NCBI RefSeq assembly: GCF_024868665.1
Contig: NC_079899.1
Location: forward strand, 2,042-66,041
From: Triplophysa rosa
Lineage: Eukaryota > Chordata > Actinopteri > Cypriniformes > Nemacheilidae
Direction of reading: 5' to 3'
DNA: 64,000 nt
The position numbers and the translations under genes were made by a program. Each line of letters begins with the position of its first letter. The first letter of the stretch is position 1. The notes beneath the pieces were generated by a model, which had not been told where the DNA came from, made no database searches, and saw nothing but the letters and a program-made list of their open reading frames with translations. Positions 13,393 through 26,100 of the stretch are shown here, piece after piece.

Positions 13393-14155
13393 CTGGTTTA
13401 TTATCTCTGTGGCGACAGTCCATAGGCGTAATGTTTTTTATACTGTACAAACTGTATATTTTATCCCCTAACCCAACCCCTAAACCTAAAGATCATAGAA
13501 AACATTTTGCATTTAGATTTGTAAAAAATATTGTTCTGTACAATTTATAAGCTTTTGTGCCCATGAGGACCTCAATTTTGGTCCCCACAGTGACACGAGT
13601 CCCCATGTGTTGGTGTGTATTCAGGTTTAGGTCCCCACCGGGATATACAAACATGAATACACACACACACACACACACAGGGTGCTGTTAACAGGAGCAG
13701 ATCATGCACACACATGCAGCGCACAACATCAGCTTTGTTCAAACCAACGGATCAGAAAAACTTCATGACTCTTGAATTCAGCAGCAGCTTCATTCAGATG
13801 AATTTCTACATCAACTATAGAATCTCCAGCTCAAGAAACACATAACGTGTTGTATTCATGTTATGGGTTTTATTTGAGGAACAGTATCCAGAACATTCTG
13901 CTGTTTTCTCACTAAAACACTAACGTACTCCTGATATTTACTGAAGCGTGTCTGTTGTGTGTGTGCGTGTTCTCACTAGCAGGATTGAATTCAACACGTC
14001 GTTGTTCAGAGGTGACTCCTCAAGCCGCCGGTGTCGTCGTATCCGTTTGCGTGCGCTGTGAACCATGTTGGACACAGAGAGCTTGTGGATGGGCACGGCC
14101 GTGGGCTCAGTCAGTTTAGACAATGCTTGTGTGATGTCATTGTTCTCTACAGTCA

Positions 14156-14188
<33 letters not shown>

Positions 14189-17100
14189 TGTAATGGACTG
14201 AAGCACGCTAGAGTGATTCATGACAAACTCAACATGTGTTTCATTCACATCCACAGACCTTTCACCTCCTCCTCCACTGAGCTCCTCCCCAGAATCTCCT
14301 CTGTGGTTTCCTTTCGACAACACAGTTTGAAGAACTCCGTGAGGAAATCCCCTGATGGACAACATCACATCACATCACATCACCCCTCTCTCAGATCATT
14401 TATATGTATGTCAGCAGAATCTTACCCAGCAAACATTGAGGATTGTCTGCTTTCCGCACTCTAACGGACCAATGAGGAGCTTGAAGTGGATCCAAGTCGC
14501 TGCGAGAGACAGAATGTGATGAAAATCAGTTCATGTACTTTAAATAAAACCCTAACCCAGAATCTGTTAATGACAGAAAACTAGAGCGCTCAACACATAC
14601 ACGTCACATGACACATCTCAGATGGAGAACAGCTGTGGGTTGTGCTGTTGTATCAGCATCTCATGTTAAACCCGTCATGTGTTTGTGAATGTAAGAAAAA
14701 CGCTGCAGACTCAAACTTGTGTGACATCACCAGTCAGACTGAAAAATACCAGTCAACATGTCCCAATCCTCACGGAAGGGTTTGACGGCTGTACCGGTGT
14801 CTACAGATCTAAATAAAACCTTCATCACCATATGGCCAAACGCTGAACACAAACTCTGAGACTGGAGTGTTAATGTGACGCCTCAGCAAGCAGCACTTCA
14901 GCACTAAACTTAAAGGTGTAAAATCATTCAGTGCGAATCAATTTAGGCTCTGATGCCGTTCAGAGAGGCTCGCTTCAATGCCCCTCACCTCACATTTCCC
15001 CCGTTCTCCACCTTTGACGACGGTGTGAAAACATGATTATGGCTAAGAGGTTTTTCACGAGGTGAGGAAACATGAATCTGGAGCTGTTTGTGAGCCTGGT
15101 GAATATTCATGAATCACTCAGACCTACAGAATCATCACTTAAGATACCAGTTACATTCTTCACAACACCACACTGATGAAAACTCTCAAACTATATACAT
15201 CCAGAATAGGGCTGAAACGATTCCTCGAGTAACTCGAGTAATTCGAATGCAAAAAAGCCTCGTTTAATCCATGTAACTACAGTACACACGGAGCGCTGCG
15301 TTTCCCCACGGACCGTTATTACTGACGCACAGCCCGCTAAACTCTGTTCATGTTACAGGCTCTCAAGTCTCACGCATTCACCGTCAGACACGCGCATTTG
15401 AGTCTGTTCACACGCTCACACGTGTTTCTCATGCTGATAAATAACTAAGAGCTTATTGAAATGGTGAACTGCTATTTTATTGTTTTAGTCTATTTTGCGA
15501 GTGAAACTTGTTTTCCGGCTGCATTGAGTCCATCAAACTAGATGCGGACTAGTGGATGCCGAATCATGTTTTTTACAGTGGTGTAAAGTATTGGAGTAAA
15601 TGTACTTAGTTACTTTACTTAAGTATCTTTTTGGCTACTTTGTAGTTGTACTGAGTATTAAAGATATTAGCAACTTTTACTCTCTACTTAACTACATTTT
15701 TGAACAAGTATATGTACTCTTTACTCCACTACATTTGTAATGACTAATGCAATTACACATTACATTTTGCATGGCACCTATCTTATAATTAATATTGCCA
15801 TTTACAGCGCAATGAAGGTACTACAATCTTGTGGATTTTGCCCTAACTTACAAAAACTTGTCAACATGGCTTCTTTATATGAATATGAGTGCAGTATCAG
15901 GTAGATGTCAATCGCTGGCGGTTTATACACGGTTAGCCCTTACCCGCTATTTCTACAGTAATATATTGGCAACACTGTTGCCAGCTAGTTACTGTAGGTC
16001 ACACATCTACAAAAGCTCTTATTTTTAAAACTAACTCTTCCTAAATGTGCTCTAAACATGTTTGCTCAAAATTTGACCATGTGGTGGGACTATTGCCATG
16101 AAGTGATGTAAACCAGTAAAAAGAATGTATAGTATTTCAATTTTCAAAAGTGCTCTCACACTATATAGACAAAATATTAACCTATAGAATGAGTCGGACA
16201 CAGAGAAATGAACAATCCACATATGAATCTCAACAATGGTGACAATCAACTGAACAGCGTCATGCTGCAATGCATGCTGGGTACATAGTACAAAACTCAT
16301 TCATGATTGTTTGTCACCATTGATGAGGTTTGTATGTCAAGTGTCTAACTGTGTCTCAATTGCAAAGAAAGATTTTCTGACAGAGATCTTTCCATTATAA
16401 CATGTAATCACTTTACCAAACATATCTTAATAAATCTTAAATGCTATATTATTATTATTTAATGATTGAATTCTTTCAGATGTATCTTCAGTTACTAAGC
16501 AAACATAAAGTTGCGGTTCCTGTAAAGTCCCTTTCAGTGTTATTGTATAAGTGTACATTTTAAAGCTACAAGAAAGTCAAAGAGTCCAACCAAAGCAAAC
16601 ACTGATCTCCATAATGGTGACTTAAAACATAATTGAACCACTATGAACTAGAGTTAAATCTCAAAAAGATCTTACAGAGATGACAGAAATAAAGTGAAAG
16701 TGGTGTCTGTAATATGTGAAGATGTTATTGATATCTTCAAACAGCCATTGCAGTATTTACTGTAAAACACCTACAGTAACTAGCTGGCAACAGTGTTGCC
16801 AATATATTACTGTAGAAATGGCAGGTAAGGGCTAACAGTGTATGTGAAATGAGGACATGACTGCAGCTGGCAATGAGGCCCAAACCAGCATGTCCAGTGC
16901 AAAAAGGCTTTGACTTTTTAATTCTACTTAACATTATTTTATTTATCCGTTATATTGAAGAGACCTTTTTGAAGGAGTTTGGTTTACTTATGAGCACTTG
17001 AGCTTAAATGAGACTTGGGTGTTTGTAATAGACTGTAGGTTATGGTGTCGACCATGATTTGTTGCAATTTTGAGGTGTTCAGTCTTATTATGATTTAAGA

Positions 17101-20100
17101 AAATAAATGCAATTGCTCTCCTCACAAATCAACTGTTTCTAGTTTTTCACTGACGTGTCTCTTAAGTGTTGAGGATAGTGCTCTTTGAGCCTACATTCAG
17201 TAGAGTAAAATACTCAAGTACTGTTAAAATCAGATACTCTAAGACTTTTACTGAAGTTGTTTTGGAATTGGTGACTTGTAACTTGTAATGGAGTAATTTT
17301 CACTGCAAGGTATCTGTACTTTTACTTAAGTATGGTTTTCAGGTACTCTTTACACCTCTGGTTTCTTTCCGTTCATCTGTCTGTTCTGCCGTGTCTGCGT
17401 GAATGAATGAACAGTTATTTACGTGCTACACGCGTGCTGTCAAGATATTGTCTGAGTCTGCACTGAATGACACTAACTGCACCTCAGATTGTCTGAGAGT
17501 TTATTCTCCAATTAGTGATGTTTCGTTCGTGAACGAATCGTTCTTTTTGAACGAATCTTTTAAGTGAACGAATCGTTCTCGTTCACGAAATGCAATGACT
17601 CATATTTCTCGTTCACTGAAATCTCTCCCTCGAGCACAGAGCGTCTTGGCTTAAAAGATGTCTAAAGCACGAGCCAATGGCGTTCGAGAGTGAGCTTTGA
17701 CAAAGCATATGATTGGTTGAATGTACTGAACGAATACGCCCTTCAACTGAACGAGCCTGTGTTTGAGTCTGAACGAGACCCGCTGATTCTCGTTCAAGAA
17801 GGAGCTGTTACTTCTGCCTCGTAAACGAAATGAAAGATGAGGTCTCTTGTTCAACAAGTACAGAAACGGACACAATGTAAAGATCCTTACGAAAATAATA
17901 AAATAATGCAAGCTGATGAGTTAAATGTAACAAAGAAAAATTAACATTGTCATTTTTATTGCATGGAAAATGTCAAGCCCTGTTTACTCAGTTATTGTAC
18001 TGCAAGCACAGGTGTTTTGTGTGCATTTTGTATCATTTATTGTTCTTTCAAATAAAAACGACTTCATTACGTTTAATTCATGTCATGCACTTCTCTAAAA
18101 ACTGTAAAACAAAAAAGTATTGGTTAGCTCTCATTCGCGTCACGTCAGCAAATAGCATTCCAGTTCCGGTTGTGAAAGGTCGGTACACGATCCGGGATGC
18201 CTGCACGATCCGTTCTGCGCATGCGCATAATGACGTAGTAAACAACTTCACGGTTTCCCTACACTATTGGTATCAAGCATGCGATGAAACGCTTGACGGC
18301 CAGACGGCACAACTGGCGGCATATTTTTGTAGGCTACGTCGTGTTTTTCATTTAACAGTTCACGGCGGGTCTATTTTGATGTTTTAAAATGTAGCTTACG
18401 CTATGCATTACGATGTGTTTACGTGGTTGCCAATCCAAAATAATAAAGGAGTTGTTACATGAACATACACGATTTTGGTTACATGTGGAATAAAGTCTGA
18501 GTCTTGAGAGTCTGTCACTGCAAACCTTCAGTTTCCTCCATACTCCCCTTTGCGATTCATTGCTGCATGGCATTAGGCCTACTTAACTTGCTGTGTTTCG
18601 ATCTGAGGTCAGTAGTATTGTCAAAGACGGTTTTTATTAAAAGCTGCTAATATTAGTTAACTTTAAATCGACTCGTTTTGTATTAGTATGGGTCTATATA
18701 TAGGCTAATATATCTATCTATATAATCTAAATGAGGAATAATCCCTTCAATGGTGGTTACAGAACACAATAAGGAACATAATATGCATTTCTGCCTAGAC
18801 TATCTGCACTTACATGAAGAAAGAACTACAAACAAGTCTGGGGAAACGTTACAGAGTATTTCAACGCATAGTGTGCACACAGAAGTGACATGAGACCAGA
18901 GGTGGACAGTAGTGAAAGTCGCGGTACAAAGGTGCTCAAGCGTGGAACAGATCGTGCAGTGTCGTCGCTAAACAGAATTGTCTACTACGTCATTATGCGC
19001 ATGCGTGAACGGATCGTGCAGGCATCCCGGATCGTGCAGTGTCGTCGCTAAACAGAATTGTCTACTACGTCATTATGCGCATGCGTGAACGGATCGTGCA
19101 GGCATCCCGGATCGTGTACCGACAGTGTCATTGGTTATATCTTCCACCGAACGAATACGCCCACACTGACCAAGTTGCTGTTGAGTCTGAACGAGAGAGA
19201 GAGATCTCGTTCATGAACGAATTGAACGAGAGTGTACACGTAGGTCGGTCATTTAGCATGTGAGTCTCGTTCAGCAGTCATCAGAAAGTGGATGCAAAGC
19301 GCAGTTACAGGTAGGCTACTTTGCACGCTTGTTTATTTAAAATACATAAACTTCACATTTAACATAATCCCAGATTTATGACTGTGTAAATGACCAAACA
19401 ATTAACTTTTTAATTATGCAGAAAAACCTTGTGCGTTGGTCATCTGAACCACTTATTTAGACTTATTTTATTTATTTAATGAGTAGATCAGAGACACACA
19501 TTTTAATAAAGCCTGTACTCAGTTTATACGTCCATCAATACGTTCGTTGATATAACACAACTCTTTTTCGCCACCTGCTGGCGTATTATAGAAATGGTCA
19601 CTGAACGAATCAGTGAACGAATCTGAACGAATCATTTTGGTGAACGAACTGAAAAAGAACGAATCACTCAAATGAATCATAATTCCCATCACTATTTCAC
19701 ATTATACCACACTAAAAAATAAGCGTCTTCCGACGACCTGCCAAAATAAAAGTCCGGTTAACTCTGTATTTTTATGTGGAAAAATATATTACTATTTAAT
19801 AGTAAAAAAAGAAACTAAAACTAATTTAGATAAACTAAATGCATCATGCATAAGCTGAAGTTAGTTGTTTACCTTTGAAATTATTCTTTCTATTTTTATT
19901 CATGTTTCTTATTTATACATTTGTATTAGGCCTATATTGCATTTTGAATGTAATATGGAAATGGAATTTACTAAATGGGTTTAGTTTTCACAGATATTAA
20001 TGTATGCAATTTCAGCAATAAATATGTTAATTTTTCTAAAAAGGAAACAAATGAGTTAAAATTAGTTTTAAGAGACCTGTCTTATTTTCTCTTGTATATT

Positions 20101-23100
20101 TAGTATTGCTCTTTAATAAAGAAAAAGTACTTATTATCCGAATACCCGATTAATCGATGGAAAAACCAGTAGAATACTCAATTACTAAAATAATCGATAG
20201 CTGCAGCCCTAATCCAGAATATACGCATCAGAAAAACTATTGATCCGATTATTTCATATGCAACTATATCGATCCACTCTTCTACAGCTGTGCGTGTTCC
20301 GTGTGGAAATACTCACGAATAAACGTCATTATCCACAACAATTCCTTCAGTCAGGTTGGGCCACGTCGTTGAAAGATGCAACTCGCTGAAAAAGAGTAAA
20401 ACATGATCCTGGTAGTAAAAAGTTTGGTCAGTAGCTTCATGTAACATGAATGAATACCTCATTCTCGTGACTATCATTCACATTATTTTATGTCAAATGG
20501 TTGAACTGAATTGATGAAAGGTTTCTCCACACTGAGAATGAACACTACAGTCCTGGGCGGTTGTAAGGTGTTGAAGGTCAGTATGTTAATTAGCACCGTG
20601 ACCTTTCATCATAAACACACCTGATTGGATCTTCACAGGCACCAAAAGGAAGTTTGCCAAACTCCACTCCGCCCACCTCACCGGCGAGAAGTGCATCGAA
20701 GTCTACAATAAAAATATAAAATATCGTTTGATATTAACTTTGACTTTCAATTTAGTTTATGACAAGATCACAGTAATATATGGCAGTGAAATTAATCAAC
20801 TGGGGATATACATAGAATATTCTCATCTGCCTGTGTAAACATCTTCCGCACGGCTTAATACAGAAGTAAACACTCATAAATCCACCAAGTCAATGCAATA
20901 CTGACAGAGGTGTGTGTGCTAGTCACATATGATTCCATGGCAACAACCGCAAGTTCTGAAAGCATCACATGAAAATCTGCACACAGTGTGAATGTGTCCG
21001 GTGCGTGCAACGTCGTCTACAGAACGTCGACTCTCACAGTCTGAGAACTGAGTTCACTTATCAAAAGAAAAAATGTTGATTTAACTGTAGGAAGTCCACG
21101 TCTCAAGTGTGTCTCAGACGACTGACCAGTGAAGTCATGAACCTCAGTGATTTCAGCTTCCTGTGGGAGGAATAAAAGATTGTGATCAGAGATCAGACGC
21201 ACCTGGAGGCTGCTGAGGCCACGAGCACTGCTGCCAGTCCTGAAGCACATACGTGAAGCGGATGGCGATACTGATGGGCGGCATCGGCGTCAGCGCGCAG
21301 CCCTGTGACAACATCATCATCATCACGCTACTGAACTGCTTCCTGTGAACCATCTGCAAGGCCTCCCAACTTTAAGAAACTTATTATATTATGCTACTCT
21401 GTACAATAAAGTTCCATTTGTTAACACTTATTAAATACATAACCTAACCCTTAAGTACTGATGAATTTCAGCATATGCTAATTCTAATGATTACATAAAA
21501 AACATTTTAAAAATCACAAGTAAACACACAATGAAGGAAAATGAATAAACAACGAACAACTGTAATGGTAATGTAAGAGTTTAAATGTTCATTGGTAGTT
21601 CACGTTAACCATTTCATTTTTGGATTATTCTCCCAAAATGGGCTTGACATATATAAGACCAATGGTTATCTTTACCAATGTTTGACACGGTGAATTTGAA
21701 GCTACATTACAGAACTGAATCTGTTCTCGATGGCAATAACTCGCATGATGATTTACATTTTGAAGATTTTCAAATCTCATTTTCTCATCTGTTTGTAAAA
21801 AACATTGTGATGTACACGCACGATCTTGTTCTTGAAGACGTCCAGAAGGCCGGACAGGTGGTTGTACTGGCTTGGAACCTTTCGTAGGTGCACCATCTCA
21901 AAGTCAGTGCGTGCCCCGGGCCCCTGGCATTCACCAGCGTACGTTCTTCTCCATTTCTGCTGGATCTGAACAAACAGAGGCACCTGACTACAAACACAAA
22001 GAACAACAACACAATTATTTCTCTTAAATGCTGACACTTTCATTCAGTGAGTGAGACACTGTGTAAGTCTTTTCTGATTCTGTCTCTTTCACAGCAGCAT
22101 GATGAAGGTTTTCAATCCAAACCACACCTCGCTATGAAGCTACTCGCGTCACGTGACTTGGGGTTGCCATTTACCATATCTGCATGTACTTTCTTCACAT
22201 TTATCAGCACGAACTGTGCCGCGTAGTGGAAAGGATCTGCAGAGGTACTGCACACTACGACAACTCGACAGCGCCATCTAAAGTTGCCACTGAAACATCC
22301 TTTACATGAAAAGGAAATGAATCTGCCTCCTCTTCCACCAGAGTCAGAAATGTCCTGCACTTCTCCATTTGGACATAAATGATACAGATGTGAATAGAAG
22401 ATGTTTCAAATAACATGACACGATGAAATAAAACACGTGAGCAAGTGAAACTCACCAGCCTGTGTTTGTCAGAGCGATGGACACTGAACTCAGCAGCAGA
22501 TTACATTTCGACTCGCTGATGATGGCCTCACAGTTCGCCCCCGGAGAAATCACCACAAACTCACGCAACCCATACCTGCAAACACACAGTCAGAAGGCTA
22601 AAAGGAAAAAGAACTCAAAGAAGCAGACCATAATAATGAGATAGGGCTCTTTAATACTGTATGTAGCAAAAGTGATCGGCCCATTGACTCGAAGGCTGTT
22701 TCATGGAGGTGTGGGCTCCACATTCATTATTCTTTGCTAATAGATGATAACTTCATACAGATCATCTGGTCCAATACAACCTGATGAACAACAACACATG
22801 ACGTAATATCACACCGTCTCATTATTTATTGAATGAAAACTAGGCCAAAATGGAAAAGCTAGGGGTGACAAAGTAAAGACACATCAATGGTTTCAATATG
22901 AATTAAGAGGGAACGCAGTGGTCAGGCACTAATAATCAAATGTTTTTGATTGACTGATCATCAGCCAACGTGAGCAGAGCATCTCTATAAAAGCAGACGT
23001 TTAGGCAGTTCACTGGTCTGGAGCGGGACAGACTTCAGCAAACTTCATACGGACATTTCCAAACAACCTGAAGTCCATCGTTCTACAGTGAAGAATATTA

Positions 23101-26100
23101 TTCACGAAAGGAAGACGTTCAAGATCAAGACAGCTGTCAATCTTCTCAGGATTGGACATCCCAGCAAACTACTACACCTCAAACTCTACAGGCCTCAGTT
23201 ATTATGGCAAATGATCAAGTTTGTGACAGTATGTTTAGAAAAAGACCAGACAAGTATGGCATGTCTAGGAGGGTTGTCACGAAGAAGCCTCTTCTCTCTA
23301 AAGAGGACATGGCAGCACAGCTGAGGTTAGCAGCTGAACAAACCATAAGACCTTCAGACAGGCAAGACCAAAAGACAGATGTTTGGCCATAATACACAAT
23401 GAAAACTAAACCATCATATCATATATCATACCATACCATACCATACCGGATATCATATCATATTGTATATCATATCATATCGTATCTCATATATCATATC
23501 ATACCATATCTCATGTCTAGGGATGTAACGATTCACCGTGAGCCGGTTGAAAATCGATTATAATGTGTGACGATTCAAATCGGTTGAGGTGTGAACTGAA
23601 TCACAATACATTTTTTGAACAGCAGGGGCCGCCATGTTCAATGCAAACCTAAACGTGGACATGCTGATATTTCTTAAATGCAAAAAATCCAAGAAAAGCA
23701 CAGAGAGTATAAGTTTGTTTATATTAAAGATACTTTTTCTATTATTAATTTGGTACAAAATTGCAGTTTAGTTTTGTTATTTGAAATAAAACATAATTTT
23801 ATTATACAAAGAAACGTGAAGCATTTAAGAAATAATGCAAGGGAAGTTGTTCATTTCTAATTTGTTTCAACTCATTTTGTAAAAATAAATCGTGAATAAA
23901 TCGCATCGTGAGATCAGAATCGTGAATCGCATCGCATCGTGAGCTGAATGAATCGTTACATCCCTACTCATATCTCATATATCATATCATACCATACCAT
24001 ATCATACCGGATATCATATCATATTTTATATCATATTGTTTCTCATATATCATATCATATTGCATATCACACCATACCGTATACCGTATACCATATACAG
24101 TACCGTATCATATCTCATATCATATCACACCATATCATATACCATACCGTATCGTATATAATATCATATCATATATCTTACATCATATCATATCATATAT
24201 CAGCACAAACACTTCATCCCTAAAGTTAAGCACACTGATGGCAGGATGGGTGATGATTTTTGGCTTGTTTTGTGGCCACAGGACCTGGGCACCTTGCCAT
24301 CATTGAGTTGAGCATGAACTCCTCTGGACACTAAAGTATTCTAGTCAAATGTGTCTAACAGATGAAGCCTGAATCTATCTGGCATGATGCAACAGGACAA
24401 TAACCTACAACAGAATGGCTGAAACCGGCCCAGTCAAGTCTAGAACTCATGTCAACTGAAATGCTGTGAAGAAGAAGAGGAAGAAGAAGAGAGGGTAAAA
24501 CTTCCTTCAGAGCGATGTGACAAATTGTTAATGTCAAGTGGAAAATGATTACTTCAGGTTATTGCTGCTAAAAGTGGATCTACAAACAATTGAATCATAG
24601 GGCATCCTTCACCCACACTGTTGCTTTTCCTGTTTGGCCTAGTTTTTGTTGAATAAATAATGACACAATGTAATATAATGGCATGGGTTGTTGTTCATCT
24701 GAGATTGCATTTTACCAATTTTAAGGCATAATATGTCCTGATACGAAAAACCCTTAAATTCAAAAGGGTGTCCTCATTGTATACTGTATATAAACACATG
24801 CCATATCTACACATGCACATGAAATATGTGACTGCTGCACTTCTTTTTTCTGATGTGTTGACTAACTCATCTGGGTCTTGAGAGTAAAGATGTTGTTATC
24901 AGACCGTAGTTTTATTTTTAAAGGGGTCATATAGAGCGAACACTTGTTTTTCTGTGTCTTTGGTGTGTTATAAGTTGCCCATGCACGTATTAGACACGTA
25001 AAATTGCAGAAATGAAAGTGGGAACAAAAGATGCATTCTATGTAAAAGCGAATGCTTACCCAGACCTGCCTGAAACGCCTCGTGTAGCCACACCCCCACA
25101 AATCTACATCAGTTGGTGGTCTGATTTGACTAAGACCGCCCAAATGTATACGCAGGTAAGGTGGGCGCACCTGTCAGTACAATTCCGTCACACGCTTGCA
25201 GTATTCCACCAATCACTACACACTGGTTCCATGAGCTTTGTAAAGAATCAGCACGTTTCAGAGAGGCGGAGCAAAGAGGAGATGCAAACATGCACGGTAT
25301 GTGGAAAATACAGCGTTTTTAAACCTTAAATCGTGTATACACATTACATTACATCTAAAACAAACCATAATATTAATTTTAGCCGTGTCATATGACCCCT
25401 TTAACCAAACCCTCACCCTTCCAAACTCTATTAAAAACAACACGCGCAACAATACTTTATCAGCACACACCAGCATCATCCACCTGATGTCTATAATAAA
25501 TATACTGAGTCACAGGTTCTTTTTAATCCTCCTCATCACTACCACAAACAAGATGAGAATGATCAAACTACCAAAGGTCACAATCAGCGAGATGGTCCTC
25601 ACTGCAGAACACAAGATCCAGCTCCTCCCACTTTATGTACTTAATTTGGAGAGCAAGTTGCAAATAACTTTAGTTAGGACTCAATGCGGAAATGGTAGAG
25701 CAACAACACGAGTATGATGTGTGCTGTGGCACAACTGCTGCAGAAATCTGTCGACCAATCAAAACGCAGTGGAAAGAGACTGGATGCAATGGGAGGAGAC
25801 AGGATCTGGATCCAACCTTTCCCCCTGGATGTGGTGTTCTGCAGCGAGGAGCTACTGCAATCAACGCTGAAACTGGTTATATGACATCAGCCACGGACAA
25901 CACACGGCGACACGACGACTCGATGACTCACGCTTACCATCTGACCAGACAGTGTGCTCGGGGAGGAAAGTCATTGTTCATACAGAGCAGATCTTGCATG
26001 CACAGCGGACTCGCATCTGAAAGCACAAGAGACATTAAAGCAGAAGAGGTCAAAGGTCACCTGAGCAGGTCATCGTGATCTACTTTACCTTCTTCTGGTT

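Larger units (their letters stand above)
15207..20211. mobile_element. hAT-like element, outer shell of a nested stack
   Basis: The ends are tagggctg (15207) and cagcccta (20211). The next bases are also related (aaacgattcctcgagtaa against the reversed right end tgcagctatcgattatttta). Identical 8-bp repeats atccagaa at 15199-15206 and 20212-20219 are consistent with a hAT target duplication. No transposase frame was found. Most of its 5 kb is later insertions (15576-17360 and 17513-19694). It sits in rab3gap1 intron 10. Confidence 0.82.
22795..24690 (+). mobile_element. Tc1-like transposon remnant, split by satellite and a second element
   Basis: Two halves are readable. At 22795-23400 there is a transposase N-terminal part (inverted-helix words such as gttctacagtgaagaatatt). 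At 24205-24660 there is a C-terminal part (agcacactgatggcaggatg, gcaacaggacaataacctac, caacagaatggctgaaa, attgctgctaaaagtgg, ttgttgaataaataatgaca). All frames are broken. The halves are separated by the ATCAT-type satellite and by the element at 23518-23966. It lies in rab3gap1 intron 5. The superfamily call rests on remembered word similarity. Confidence 0.6.

Noticed and set aside
17947..18387. 146-codon open frame on the plus strand
   Set aside because: It lies inside a hAT-like element among repeated motifs, has no domain-like pattern and no splice or start context, and is probably coincidental.
21127..21160. A 34-nt exon using the stronger upstream AG in rab3gap1 intron 8
   Set aside because: It would shift the frame and give an immediate stop; only the 30-nt version is in frame, and it is listed as a candidate finding.
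23412..24202. CRISPR-like regular repeats
   Set aside because: Short degenerate pentamers with no unique spacers, in a vertebrate intron; this is a satellite.
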